Position numbers and translations under genes: made by a program
Notes under the pieces: generated by a model
The model's database searches: none
The model's input: only the letters and a program-made list of their open reading frames with translations
What the model was told of the DNA's origin: nothing
Part shown: positions 11,760-23,875 of the stretch, piece by piece
Numbering within the stretch: the stretch's first letter is position 1
Layout: the number at the start of each line of letters is the position of its first letter
Assembly (NCBI GenBank): GCA_946406115.1
Contig: OX291551.1
Span: 186,001 to 250,000 of the forward strand
Direction of reading: 5' to 3'
DNA: 64,000 nt
Source: Apoda limacodes
Taxonomy: Eukaryota; Arthropoda; Insecta; Lepidoptera; Limacodidae

Positions 11760-12236
11760 GTTAATAAATGCGTTTTCAATCGCCCGCCAACTCTCATAAC
11801 GCCATCTTCGTCTAAAAATGGATTTAAATTCAAAATTTTGCTTTTGTGACTGTTTTTTTTTATTTATTTAGTAAATCTGTTATTTCGTCTGCAAATTCAG
11901 TGCGCTGAACATACTGAACAATTTTGGTTTTGGCGCATTTCAGTTATTTTATCGTAAGCTAAGATGGTTCTTGTTTTTTTTTCTTTCAATAAATCTGATG
12001 ATCCATGTTAATATTCTAACTACTCTTGTAAATGTGCTATTTTTACATAATAACAAGTTGATTATGCTGTCGTCACCGTTTTGATTAATTACACAAGTTT
12101 ATTTTATTTTCTTCAATTCTTGATTTGTTTGTAAAAAAGGACGTTCTTTTGCTTCGTCCTTGAAGGTTGACAGCCAAGCTGGTCCGTTCCATTACATATT
12201 TTTGGCCCCAGTAACTACTAAATTGAAACAGTTTGG

Positions 12237-13074
12237 CTATCTAAAATTGACTGGGATGATGAATTGACAGAAGAAATCAAAGTAGAATGGAAACACATCA
12301 ATATATAAAGGATCAAATAATTTTGATATATCTGACAAGAGACTACGTTTTGTTTCTTTTGAAGATCTTGGACTGAAAATTAAAGTTGTCTTCTTTTGGA
12401 TTCCAACGTAAACCCAGAGTTTTTGCAGAATCAAGCTGTTTAAATACGAAGTTGTCTTCACTGCATTGATTATTTTCCCCGTTTTGTAATAAATTTGGTG
12501 AATAAGAGTTCCATTTTCTTAAGTTAAAACTTCCTGATTTTAATAAACATATTAAATCCTGCTGTAATTTCTTTGCTGACGATAAAGAATGAGCTCCATG
12601 AAGCAGATCATCCATGTAGAATGATTCCTCGAGAACCTTTACTGCTTCACTGTTGTAATTATGTTTTTCATCTTGTGCCAGCTGTTTTAAGGTCATCATT
12701 TCTAAAAATGGCGAGCACTTCATACTGTAAGTTGTAGTACATAATTGTGATTCTTGATATGCTGAGTCAGGAATATCACGCCATATGATCTTTTGAAATT
12801 TTTGATCCTTTTCATCAGTAAGGATTTGCCTAAACATCTTTTCTATATCAGCAGTAAATGCATACTCAAATTGTCTCCATTTTAATATTAATAGTTGTAA
12901 ATCTTGCTGTAAATTTGGCCCAGAATACATGAGATCATTTAGACTGAACCCGGTAGACGATTTAGCTGACGCGTTAAACACAACTCTTAATGACGTAGTC
13001 GTAGAGTCTTCACGCCGAACACAATGGTGCGGTAAATAGTACTCAGGTTTCATATTACTTGTAGCTAGTTTCAT
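12237..13074 (-). pseudogene. BEL/Pao reverse transcriptase
   Basis: The 13074-12343 frame shows YYLPHHCVRREDSTT, LRVVFNASAKSS, LNDLMYSGPNLQQDL, FTADIEKMFRQI (motif A) and FYMDDLLHG (motif C, Y-M-D-D), the typical Pao-clade order. It then shifts frame into 12461-12237, which has further RT-connection sequence. RNase H is not recognisable between 12237 and 11760. It is a decayed copy; no other copy is in the window. Confidence 0.9.
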
Positions 13075-13193
13075 GTGTCCCAGACTTAGGTATTCATCTA
13101 TAAAAAAGTTGTAATCTCTTGAGATATCTTGATTTTCTTAAAGTTTTCGTTCCAGCTGCCGAAATTGCGCAATAGCCAATGATTTGGTATTTC

Positions 13194-13429
13194 CTATTTT
13201 TTCTGATAAATCAGGTTTAAATACTTACTTAATACAATACTTGATACCTGCCCTCTCTCGTCTCGGGTCGTCGTTTTCTTGTAAAAATCTACGCAATACT
13301 GATCGTCTAATGATAAGTCTGATTCCTCTGAAATATCTTCAATTTGCCAAAATTTTTGAATTTGATCAATGTTGTTAAGGACTATATTGCATTGAAAAGT
13401 GTTCGTACTTCCGCATAGTATCCACCCCA
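13194..13429 (-). pseudogene. BEL/Pao protease-RT linker, downstream half
   Basis: After the interrupting transposon the BEL frame resumes with GWILCGSTNT and QIQKFWQIEDISEE, the linker that precedes RT in BEL/Pao polyproteins. The part of the open frame before GWILCGS belongs to the inverted repeat of the inserted element, not to BEL. Confidence 0.85.
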
Positions 13430-15085
13430 TAGTCCAGGAGGAATCGGCGCATGAGTACCGAAAACTATTCGACCTCAATTTTTTTATGCGATCCTCTTCA
13501 AATTGCCCTTCTAATGATATAAATGCATGTTGCCGTGGCGCAACCCGGTGCCATATTGTTTAAACCGAAATTGTTTAAACAATTGCAAAGAATTGTTATT
13601 TTTCAACCGGACAAAATTTTTTTCATATTCTTTATTGAAATACCAATATAAAAGGTATGACTATGACTTTTAACGATAAAGTTAATATTTTTAAAGATAT
13701 GAATTTTTGAAGGTTCGAAAAATCTCAAATTTGGGTACTTTCGACCCATGAAAAATATATTTAAAAAAAACATAATGTCTAAGTAATATTTTTTTTTTAT
13801 TTCTTTATACAATTGTTAATAATATTGTTAAAAGAGATTTTAAAAAATTTCATTGTTTATATCTTTTTTTTAATTGTTAATTCCGCGCGCTCGCAAGTAT
13901 GCGTCGCTTACCTCTAAGTATCGCTGTCTCTCTCTGACTCACGCGTTGCGTCGGCCTCTCTGTGTCTCGAATCATTATTTATCATTTACCTTAAAAACTA
14001 TCAACTTTGTCAAGATTGTTAAAGAGAGCAATGTTATTAATTATTAAATTGTCTACAATTTGTTTTAATAAAAATTTTTTTGAAATAAATTTTTCAAAAG
14101 TTATTTAAGCATAAATCGAAACATGTAATTAAAATTACTTTTTTATTAGTTTATATTACTTTTTTGTTATTATCATAGTAATTTTTGCATTTATATCAAC
14201 AATAATAAGATATAATGGTATTTGACTATTTTTTTAAATCACAATTATTTATAAATAATAAAAATATATTGGGTACGCACTTGAATGTTTAGAAAAAACA
14301 TTCAAATGAATTAAATAAAAATAATTTTACGTACATGTATCATAGTGCGTGTACGATTGTGTCTATATAAGAAAAAGATTCTTTTCCTTGTTTTTTATTC
14401 TTTCAAGGTTACTCTTTGTATAAAACCTCGAGATCTTTGTTTGTTCTTGTGACAAAATTATTGATTATATGTAACATTTAAAATAAAAATACAAGTTAGT
14501 GCATGTCGATTCTCAACTGATCATCCTTTATTTTTTACTCATAGTTATTCAGTTTTTTTTATTTCGTTCAAGATTTAAGATCGTTAATCGTTAAGCGATA
14601 CTTAGAGGTAAGCGACGCATACTTGCGAGCGCGCGGAATTAACAATTAAAAAAAAGATATAAACAATAAAAAATTTTAAAATCTCTTTTAACAATATTAT
14701 TAACAATTGTATAAAGAATTAAAAAATAAATATTACTTAGACATTATGTTTTTTTTTAATATATTTTTCATGGGTCGAAAGTACCCAAATTTGAGATTTT
14801 TCGAACCTTTAAAAATTCATATCTTTAAAAATATTAACTTTATCGTTAAAAGTCATAGGACCTTTTATATTGGTATTTCAATAAAGAATATGAAAAAAAT
14901 TTGCGCGGTTGAAAAATAACAATTCTTTGCAATTGTTTAAACAATTTCGGTTTAAACAATATGGCACCGGGTTGCGCCATGGCAACATGCATTTATATCA
15001 TTAGAAGGGCAATTTGAAGAGGATCGCATAAAAAAATTGAGGTCGAATAGTTTTCGGTACTCATGCGCCGATTCCTCCTGGACTA
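13430..15085. mobile_element. Fold-back DNA transposon with about 490-bp inverted termini
   Basis: Left terminus 13430 to about 13924 and right terminus about 14594 to 15085 are inverted copies, beginning TAGTCCAGGAGGAATCGG and ending in the complement. The flanking trinucleotide CCA is present on both sides (13427-13429 and 15086-15088). Deleting the element and one CCA restores the expected BEL residues THLGWIL, so the insertion is exact. The spacer of about 670 bp is AT-rich with a TCTCTGACTC-type island near 13935 and has no transposase. The mirrored 69-70 codon frames in the termini are copies of each other. Non-autonomous; the superfamily is unknown, but a 3-bp duplication narrows it. 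Confidence 0.9.
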
Positions 15086-15242
15086 CCAGGTGAGTTTGTT
15101 GAGCTATAGGCGATAAATCTTCTCTACTGATGCCCTCCAAAATAATCTTAGACTCAACATCTGCACCTAACAAAATATCAACAGGTCGGCTGATATTGAA
15201 ATTCGGGTCTGCTAATTTTGCATGCCCTAACAGGGCATGCAA
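15086..15242 (-). pseudogene. BEL/Pao protease region, upstream half
   Basis: ADPNFNISRPVDILLGADV, followed by SPIAQQTHL, is the BEL/Pao protease-end signature. It is cut after THL by the inserted fold-back element and continues at 13429. Upstream of HALLGHAKLAD the element ends abruptly at a 27-bp palindrome (15217-15243); gag and the 5' LTR are absent. Confidence 0.85.
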
Positions 15243-15243
15243 A
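15217..15243. repeat. 27-bp perfect palindrome at BEL truncation point
   Basis: TTTGCATGCCCT, a 3-nt spacer, then AGGGCATGCAAA. It sits exactly where recognisable BEL coding sequence starts. Confidence 0.85.
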
Positions 15244-15990
15244 CATTAAGCAGGTAAATTAATGATTATATCGATTATATAAATGCATTGTATCGGCATA
15301 CTTTGTACACGTTTTACGTTGTAACGTAATAGTCTTATTGAAGGATTTGCCATTGGTTTTTTTGTTTTTATCTCTTAAATAAGTTTTATAAAATCAAAGA
15401 TATAGAAATATGAGAGTAAGGGTAACGATAGCAAAGTGGCTTACAAATAAAATTTTATTTTTGATGAAAGTCAACTTTAAAGTTATAAATGAAGCTTTAG
15501 TGTAAGTAATTCTTGTGATTTGATTATTTATCTTGAGATTTCTGAATTTAAGTTGTCAGAAATATTAGTTTTCATTTTAAAAGTGTACATTATATAAAAA
15601 TGTCAGTAAGACATAGTTAATTTCATAAAGAATTGTATGAAAGAAACTTAGGAGAGGGATGGCAGTGAATAATCCAAGTTTAATTTCTTTTGATGACAAA
15701 CAATGTTTTTTTTTGTATGAAAGCAAGTTTGTGGAAATTACTATTGAACGTGTACTAATGATGTTTTATTCCCTTAGATTCGAGATGATGTATAGGAATT
15801 TAATAGACTCGGATAGATAATTCCGCATACAGAATACTTGTTCGATAATATTTGATTCATAATAGCCTTATGCTAAAATTTTTGGATTTCAAGTATTATT
15901 AGGTAGGTTAAATACCCTGTCTTCGGGATTTTCCATGGTTTTCCCGGAGGAAAATTAGCTAATGTCTCCTAAATTAATAGTGAGGCCAAT
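15244..15990. other. AT-rich interval, nothing recognised
   Basis: No family-like ORF, tandem repeat or clear transposon end was seen. Confidence 0.55.
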
Positions 15991-17800
15991 GCCGAAGATC
16001 CCAAATCCTGAAAGTTAAAACGATCTGCGATCAATTACCATACTGGCTTGTATCTCAAAGGTATTGGAAAAAGCAGTGTACCTACAACTTTCTGATTATG
16101 TGGAATATAATAAAATTTTACCAAAGGCTTAATCTGGGTTTAGCAGTGGACATAGCACATCCGCAGCATTATTGGATGTCTTTGACAATTTATTATCATC
16201 TAAAGACAATGGCATAGGTTCGATACTGGTCCTCCTTGATTTCTCACGTGCCTTCGACTCCATAGATTGTACTTTATTGCTATCAAAATTATCATACTAT
16301 GGTTTGAAGACAGCGACATTAGCATGGTTTGATAGCTATCTAAAAAATAGGTCACAGTTTTTAGAGCTCAGCGGGGAATAAATCACTACACAAACAATAC
16401 ACTCAAATCGTCATTACAACCTGTAGATTGTGTTGTCCCGCAGGGATCAATCTTAGGTCCTTTACTTTTTGTCATTTACAGTGCTGACATTATATCTTGC
16501 ATCCAGAACTGTCAATATCATCTGTATCTAGAAGGTTTGCAAATGTATGTCCCAGTCCCCCAACAGAATGTACAGAATGCAGTAAAAAATCTAAATAGTG
16601 ACTTGAACAATCTAGCATATTGCTCAGAGAAAAATTGCTTAGCTCTTATCCCAAGCTAAGTCGAATATGTGGAGGAAGTACGGAATCTAGAACTTATTAT
16701 GGACAGTCACCTCAAATTTGAGGCACACATACAAGAATCAGCAAAAATTGTTTTTATAGACTCCAAGTGTTGTACAAAGTAAGAGAGTACCTAAGTGTTG
16801 ACATTAGAATTAGTTCGTGTGAATCACTGATTTTGTCAAAACTTAATTACGCTGACAGACACAGCATACGGGGCTTGTCTTTTAGCCAAATCACAGCGCC
16901 TCATACAACGAGTACAAAACGCATGCGCGCGATTCTGTTTTCCCATACCACCAAGAACTCACGTTACCCCTTTTATAAACAATGCTAAGCTTATGAGGAT
17001 GGAAGGGCGTCACAAGCTGCACCTTGCGGTAATAATGTTTGGTATAGTCGAAACAGAAAAACCCGCTTACCTCGCTGAAAAACTGCTGGGCCCGAGATGC
17101 AAATAAATATGCAACACGTGCATCTGTACAAAAGCTACGCTGTCCTAAGCACAAGACAGCAGCCTTTCGTGGCAGCTTTCGATACGCATCGTCCCATTTC
17201 TGGAATAATATTGCCTCCTCCTTGTCATGCTGCAAAAACCAAAAAACATTTTACAAACATGCTATAGTCACACATGTTGCAGAAACAGATACACCCATAA
17301 AAAGATATTTACCTTAATTGAAACAACATTAACTTCATAACGGGATATTTCTCGAATCTATGGCGCGTTGCACAAGCTGCAACATAGCAAAATTCAAATA
17401 CCTATAATTGTTTCACTGGCGCTATGGATAGAGAGTCAAATGGAGTCACTTCTAGTTGAACAGGAAGTGAATGATAAATTGTGTCATTCAATGTATTCGT
17501 TCTCGTCTCGCTCGACTGCCAATAATGTGTTTGTGTGGTGTGTGTGGGGTATTTTAATCTCTAATTTTTATCTAACTAGCATAACATAGTCTAATGGATG
17601 TAATATAAGTGAGTTTTCTCACAGAGCTCAAATAGGGTTCTCACTGAAAATCAGCGCTGTAGCAGGTAACTGCTACAGTGCTGAGTGGGTAACCCGTTTT
17701 GAAGCATTATTACCCTATTGTTTTATTGAGTGTAAATTATGTTACTGTTTACTGTAATGCTTCTAAATAAATATTTTTCTTCTTCTTTCTTCTTCTTAAA
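15991..17800 (+). mobile_element. LINE-B, decayed non-LTR retrotransposon
   Basis: RT motifs in broken frames: a stretch ending in ISKVLEKAVYLQL, LVLLDFSRAFDSIDC (motif A, 16172-16381), [15 protein letters not shown] (near 16435), then a damaged motif C region. C-terminal homology runs to about 17250. The 3' part ends with AATAAATATTTTTCTTCTTC near 17790, a tail type used by several lepidopteran LINEs. Multiple stops and frameshifts. It is a different family from LINE-A. Confidence 0.8.
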
Positions 17801-19549
17801 GACCAAATAATTAGTTAATTTACCAGTTTGCATATGGCTGGGTAATTTCGTGTAATCTCAGTTCATGGTTCAGGTAAACTCAGTTAGGTTTCCCACCTTT
17901 GTTTTACTTGCAACTAGTGTTGCATAATTGTTTAGTGGTTAGGTAACAGGTGAAAAATCCGCAATCCTGATTGCTATAATTTTTTACCTGAGCGGTGGGA
18001 AATATGGAGCAGGGTTTGTCCGCTCGCATTACTAAATAGGTCATATTGAACATAGAATACAAACCGATCGTAAATAAGGTTTGATATTCGCGTAGGGACA
18101 ATAATTAAGAAAAATAAAATGTTTAAATTTAGATTTATATGGAAACAAACAAAGCTGCATCGCAGACAAAGTCTTCACTTGTTAGACGCCCTCGTTAGAT
18201 GCTTGATCCGAGATGGGTCGTTTTGTTTTATATTATGGGCTAATAGAGTAAATTCAACATAAGCATCAACGTTTTGCATATTACATAAAAGTAGATATAT
18301 CCCGCGTGATAATAGTTGTAATATGGTGCGACACCCTCTTGTCTCTCATCCACAGCAACAATTTGGATCGAGGCAAGGTCACCATCTTTTCGCTCTCACC
18401 ATGGAGCATTAGCAGGCCCCGCGAAGTTTTAGGAGAAGTGTAAGGAGCGCACCTGAAGCCATCCCGTAGCTACATAATGGGACCAGTACATATGCTGACT
18501 AGCGTTGAGGCTGATGCTGAGTTTCAGGAACTCCATTCAATGTAGTCCACGGAGTTGTGCTCAGTATATGGCCACTCAGTCGAATAGTTGCTTTGTTTTT
18601 AGTATTAGAAATGTACGCTCACGAATGAGCGAGGAGATACCAATATAGATAGACCATGAGAGGACCAGGAGATCCGCCCGAGAATAAAGTTAAGTTGAAC
18701 TTGTAAATTAATTAGATATAAGTAATGAAATCCTTTATAGCCGCTATCATTTATAAAAAAAAATATACATATTATTTAAACCCCTCGGCGTATCCTTCAT
18801 ATATCCTGGTAGGATTCCCGGATCAGTATTAAATACCTCAAGCAACCAATCAAAGATACCCACCCAGCTCGTTGCAGTACTCAGAACGACGTACATTAGT
18901 AACATATTGATACATATTGGATATAATGCCCATTTATATGGGTATTAAATATACAATGCAATATCAATGCGCAGTCTTAAAAGTAGGTGCGTGCCTATGC
19001 AAAAGTGCGAGTGTGGCGGTAAAGGCGTAACACAAAATAAGTAGGTGCACCGCACGGAATGCTATGTACAATAATTCGTATGTAAGGAAAAACTGTATAA
19101 GCTAAAAAATATATTATTAAAAAAAATAAAATAATATAATTCATTGTTCCTTCCCTGCACGAGTTTCGTTGTTGGTACCATACGATAAAATTATCTATTG
19201 TCATGACCTTCAAAAGGACATATGCCCCAACTTGATACACCTCTGGGGACGGAGCCCATAAAAAAATCTATAACTTTTATAGTGACCATTTCTTTTTTTA
19301 ATTTAAAGAGATGTTTAAAACCAATTTTTTAGTTTTTAGTGTTTTCTTTTTTAGAAATTAAAAATTCATTTTTTTTCATAAATACATTTTTCTGAATATC
19401 AATGATTAAATTATACTATCAAAAGTTAAAAACGCTTTCATAGTTAATATTTTTGCATTTCCTATTTTTTTTTTTGTGATTTAAAAAATATCATTACTAA
19501 TAGTCAAATATTAGATTATAAACATAACACAGTACAATACAAATATTCT
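17801..19549. other. Unassigned interval, probably old repeats
   Basis: No coding signal. 18300-18700 has moderate GC content and no recognisable protein. 18985-19262 contains a GC-richer block ending CTCTGGGGACGGAGCCCA that looks like a dispersed repeat. 19264-19548 is A/T-rich with homopolymer runs. Confidence 0.5.
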
Positions 19550-19857
19550 TCATCGGGGCAGAGGTTGCTGCTTTACAAGTCGCAAGTTCGGCCCCATATG
19601 GAGTACTGCTGCCATCTCTGAGCGGGTGCACCTAGATAGTGGGCGGTGAAAATTGTCGACGATCCCAAACTCACTTGCCGTATCGACTTTGCCTCCCTGT
19701 GTTTTGCTTTGTTGGGGGTTTTCAAGCAAGATGTTATTCGATTTTTGAAGGGTCGGCAACGCGCGAGTAATACCCCTGGTGTTGCAAACGTCCATATGCT
19801 ACGGTGACCGTTTACCATCAGGCGGACCGTAAGCTTGTTTGTCACCTTATAAAAAAA
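19550..19857 (+). mobile_element. LINE-A copy 3, 3' fragment with deletions
   Basis: Matches the end of LINE-A (TTTACAAGTCGCAAGTTCGG, CCCCATATGGAGTACTGCTG) with at least two internal deletions, then the 3' end with GGTGACCGTTTACCATCAGG and a short A-rich tail. Confidence 0.88.
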
Positions 19858-19897
19858 GGCATTTAAATTTACGTAGTTTACGAAAAAAGAGATACAA

Positions 19898-19945
19898 AAA
19901 GTTCAAGTACTGACCGAGCCCGACGTTACTTAACTTTGAATATCG
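19898..19945 (-). repeat. 5S rRNA-derived fragment
   Basis: CAAGTACTGACCGAGCCCGACG and the following bases match the reverse complement of the internal part of insect 5S rRNA (family knowledge). Only about 48 nt are present, so it is not a gene. It is probably part of a 5S-derived SINE or a retroposed scrap. Confidence 0.5.
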
Positions 19946-20254
19946 TTTCCAACTAACAAATATGTTACTGTTATAAGCTAGATGGCACTGTTTTTACGAT
20001 AGAAAAAAAAACAACAGAAATGTGTTTTCTGTATAAGGGCTCCCAAAACAAATGTGTTAATGTGTCTCTCAATACTATTGTTAGATGGCGTTGTACCGGT
20101 AATTTAAAATGGCAATGGCTTCGGCCCGTCGCACACTTGGCCAATTTTTATTATTTAATGTTGTACTTTAGAGTCGATCACTATTTTTCACTGCAAGTTT
20201 GATGTTTGTATGTATTACTGTTTTTACAATAGATTAAAAACAACGATAATGTAT

Positions 20255-20470
20255 TTCTTGTCTGGGGTCTGTCTGTCTGACCCTCAAATTTTAACTTTTT
20301 AAATTTTTATTATTTGGTAGATAATCCCCATTACAACACATATTTTGTGAAAAATTCAGGCTTCTACCTATTTCGGTCTGAAAGATAGAGCTTTTTAATG
20401 TTCGGACAGACAGACAGCGTAGGCTTAGTAAAAGGGCTCCGTTGACACCCTCTGGGTACGGGACCCTAAA
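20255..20470 (+). repeat. SINE-like repeat S, copy 2 (diverged)
   Basis: Shares the 3' module GGACAGACAGACAGCG...GGGTACGGGACCCTAAA with the other S copies. The 5' part is diverged. Confidence 0.6.
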
Positions 20471-21380
20471 AATGAAGTAATAGAAAAGTAATTGAGGAGG
20501 TTAGGAACAAAAAGTGTCATTTACAGTTTTTAACTTTTTGAGTAAATTGAGAAAATAAATATTCAAGTTGATCTTAGCAATTTTTTTTATATTATATTAA
20601 CCATTTATGTGTAAATTATTGAATAAAATTTAATGTATTACAAGGTTATCTTGCTGGTTTCGAAATTTGGAAAAAAATAATAAAATACATATCAAATGAC
20701 ACCCTTTGATCCAATAGCTTGTAAATGTCACTATTTGATTCAATAATTTTGTAAAATGTCACCTTTTAACGCAGATGACACCACCGACTGATGACGACCC
20801 ATGTGACATCTACGTAGAAAATGTACTCTAAATAAGTACAACTCGAGAGTAAAATATACATTCAATGGGAGTTCCCCTAAATTATATCAAAGGCAACCCT
20901 TTAGGGCAAAGCACAGTAAGGAGAAATCGTACATTATTAATAAATAGTAGATTTATTTTGGACATTTTTAGCGCGGCGGCCCTAAAAAAACACAGAAAAA
21001 TTGGTCAGTGTCTAATCCTGCCGATTTTCTGCAAAGATTTTGTGAGATTCTGCTAAAAACTGAAATCTTTTCGAATCTGCGACACAATCTGCTAGACCCT
21101 AAATTTGGGATCTAATTCTGCTAATATTGCAGAATTCTGCTAAATCTGGTCACACTTTAGTTGACAGTTATAGCCCGCCTGAAAAAATCCATAGAAAAAG
21201 TTGCTCAGTGTTGTTAATGCACAAAATTATTGAACCAATTCTCATAGCGCTTCGGCAATATTTTAAAATCGAATCATTTTTTTTAGAGAAAATGTACCCG
21301 GTTTGAACCGACTAAAGGCTCTTCAAACGAAATTCCTAAGAATATGACACTTTTGGAATTTTAGTCTTAATAATCACTGT
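20471..21380. other. AT-rich interval, nothing recognised
   Basis: Contains TGTCACC/AATAG-type near-repeats around 20695-20765 and several ATTCTGCTAA-like motifs near 21050-21145. No coding signal. Confidence 0.5.
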
Positions 21381-21382
21381 GA

Positions 21383-21965
21383 TTGAATGAAAATGTAACT
21401 TTTTTAAACACAACTAAATTTCTAGGGCTTCTTAGCGATAGTCAGTTAACATGGAAACCTCAAATTGAAGCAATATGTAAGAAGCTTGGTAAATTTGCCT
21501 ATGCACTTTATAATTTGTCAAAAAAAGTTAACCTCGAACCTCGAACTTTAATGTCTTATCACGGCTCTTTAGGATCTTTACTCAGATATGGAGTTATATT
21601 TTGGGGTAATTCTACCAAAAAGGAATCAGTTTTCAAAGCCCAGAAGCGATGTGTTTGAGCAATGTGTAGTTTAAAAACTCAAGATAGTTGCAAACCTGCA
21701 TTTAAAAAACTGAAAATATTGACACTACCATCTTTATACATTTTGGAAATATGTATTTTTGTTAAGTGCAATCCATCTCTTTTTGTAAAATAGACAAAAG
21801 GACGAATTAGATTCACACGAGCTCAACATTTAAGAAAATTATGTTTAAAAAAATGCGGAACTGCACTCATGAGTAAAAGTATTTATGGAATGGCTCGACT
21901 TGTTTACAATAAAATACCGGATAAAATTAAGGATCTACCATTACAATTGTTTAAAAAAGGATAAG
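21383..21965 (+). pseudogene. LINE RT C-terminal remnant
   Basis: TTKFLGLLSDSQLTWKPQIE and LLRYGVIFWGNSTKKE are typical of the RT C-terminal region of CR1/Jockey-type LINEs; homology continues after a stop at 21656 to KLKILTLPSLYILE and KIPDKIKDLP. It is related to the C-terminus of LINE-C (47799-48098) but not the same copy. Confidence 0.78.
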
Positions 21966-23036
21966 TGTCAATTCTTACAGAAAAATGTTACTACACAATA
22001 AACGACTTTATGAGTGATTCTATAATATAATTAGTATTGTATCTTTTAATATTATTTTTTTTAGAACGGTGTATTTCAGTACATGCTTAAATATTTGTTT
22101 GCCACAATGAACGGCAAAACATAGAGAACACAAAATCTGTTATAAAAACCTGTATTATCTTACCTATGTTTAACAAATAAAAACTATTTGTATTTGTATT
22201 CTGTATTTTTGTAAAGGAAAGCTTAACAATTGAACACAGCCCATTAAACACATTCAGGTCACAATTCAAAACGTAAACGGAGTCTACTACGTACATACAT
22301 AAACTAAAAAGATCACGCACATTATATATTATTATATGAAGTGAAATGGTCAGTGGTGATAGAGGAATTTACATTATCAGTGTAATTTTGTCTCTTTCTC
22401 TCTTAATGCGCAAAATATGGACGCCGCGAAGACGCTATGAATACGCATCACATGAGTAGAATAAAAATAAAGATGTAAGCATTACCGACTTAGTAGGCCA
22501 TTGAATAGCAACCTACGTCACACCCTGTACATATAATAAATAAATATTTTTGGACATTACACGCAGTGCCATCTGGTCCCAAACGGATAGAAATAGGTAG
22601 TCAACTGATTAACCACTAAGCCACAGAGCTAACATACTTAATAAACGTAAAAATACCAAGCACTTAATCTATTTATCCCTACTTTCTTGCCTATTATCAG
22701 TTACGTTGTTACGGCTTAATCACTAAACTGATTTTGATGAAACTTGAAGAGGAGATTAATTAGCATGCGAAAAAAGATCTAGGGTATATAAATAAATCAA
22801 CGCGAAAGAAATTTCGGGCAAAAGCTAGTATTTTCAGAAATTAAAATAATGCCTGCAAAAAAAAGAATAGCAAATATTTAGCCCGTTATACTGTAGTATG
22901 GTTACAGGTAATAGACCTAATTTTTTCTTTTATATAATTCTTATATAGTTCTCGAAATATGACATTCATTTCATTTGTCAAAGAGAAAAAAAAAATTGCA
23001 TCCAAAAGGGTCATAGGCTTTTGTACGTGATTCTAT
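21966..23036. other. AT-rich interval with old repeat debris
   Basis: No gene seen. CGGGCAAAAGCTAGT at about 22817-22831 resembles a Helitron 3' end (CTAG then T). Confidence 0.5.
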
Positions 23037-23125
23037 ATTCTATATGTAGTATTCTATATGTAGTATTCTATATGTAGTATTCTATATGTAGTATTCTATA
23101 TGTAGTATTCTATATGTAGTATTGA
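23037..23125. repeat. 14-bp tandem repeat
   Basis: About six copies of ATTCTATATGTAGT, nearly identical. Confidence 0.92.
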
Positions 23126-23149
23126 CAAACAAAATATTTATTATAATTT

Positions 23150-23316
23150 CAGAAAAAGCTGAGTGTGATCATCTGCCTGGTGTCCGGGTTCCTGCTGGTA
23201 GTGCTAGTGGTCACGCTGACATAGCACCCTCACCCTTTTGTGATCATCTGCTTGATGTCCGTGTTCCTGCTGGTGGTGCTAGTGCTCGCGCTGACATATC
23301 ACCCTCCCCCTTTTTC
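23150..23316 (+). repeat. 75-bp tandem duplication with hydrophobic coding potential
   Basis: Two units starting at 23166 and 23241 (both TGATCATCTGC), period 75 = 25 codons. In one frame each unit encodes a hydrophobic stretch (VIICLVSGFLLVVLVVTLT in the first), like a membrane helix. The first unit is preceded by a TTTCAG acceptor-like site and followed by TAG. No wider gene is visible; it could be a stray exon or a repeat. Confidence 0.55.
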
Positions 23317-23504
23317 GTACTTACATATTATACATTGAAAACATCCAGTCTCCTGACAAACACAAACGTACATTATTTTTATGTTTGTACTATTCGGGAT
23401 CGAACCCCAGCCCCTCGGATCGGCTGGCAGTCACTATTATAATCACGGAGCCGACAAAAATAAATTAATTTCTTTTTTTTCATATGTATTCTACCAGATG
23501 AATT

Positions 23505-23875
23505 TCGCTATAAAAGATATTCTTCTATTCCGGTACCTATTCTTATATAAAATGCTATAAAACACCTTACTCGAGTACCCATTCTTGAAGAATTTCGCTA
23601 TGAAAGCTCCTTCTCATGTAATACCCACTCTTGTAGCATTTCGCTATAAGAGACCCAGTTCTTGTACCTATTCTTGTATAATTTCGGTGTAAATGACGCT
23701 ATACATGAACCCTTTTTTTGTGAAATTTCGCTATAAATGACTCTACTCATGTACCCATTCTTGTACAATTTCGCTATAAAAGACCCTACTCATGTAATCA
23801 TTCTTGTAGAATTTTATAGAAGACCCTATTCGTGTACCATACTTGTAGAATTTCGCTAAGAAACCCTACTCGTGT
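23505..23875. repeat. Degenerate tandem repeat, unit about 45-50 bp
   Basis: About eight diverged units sharing ATTTCGCTATAAAAGA, CCCTACTCATGTACC and CATTCTTGTA. Confidence 0.8.
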
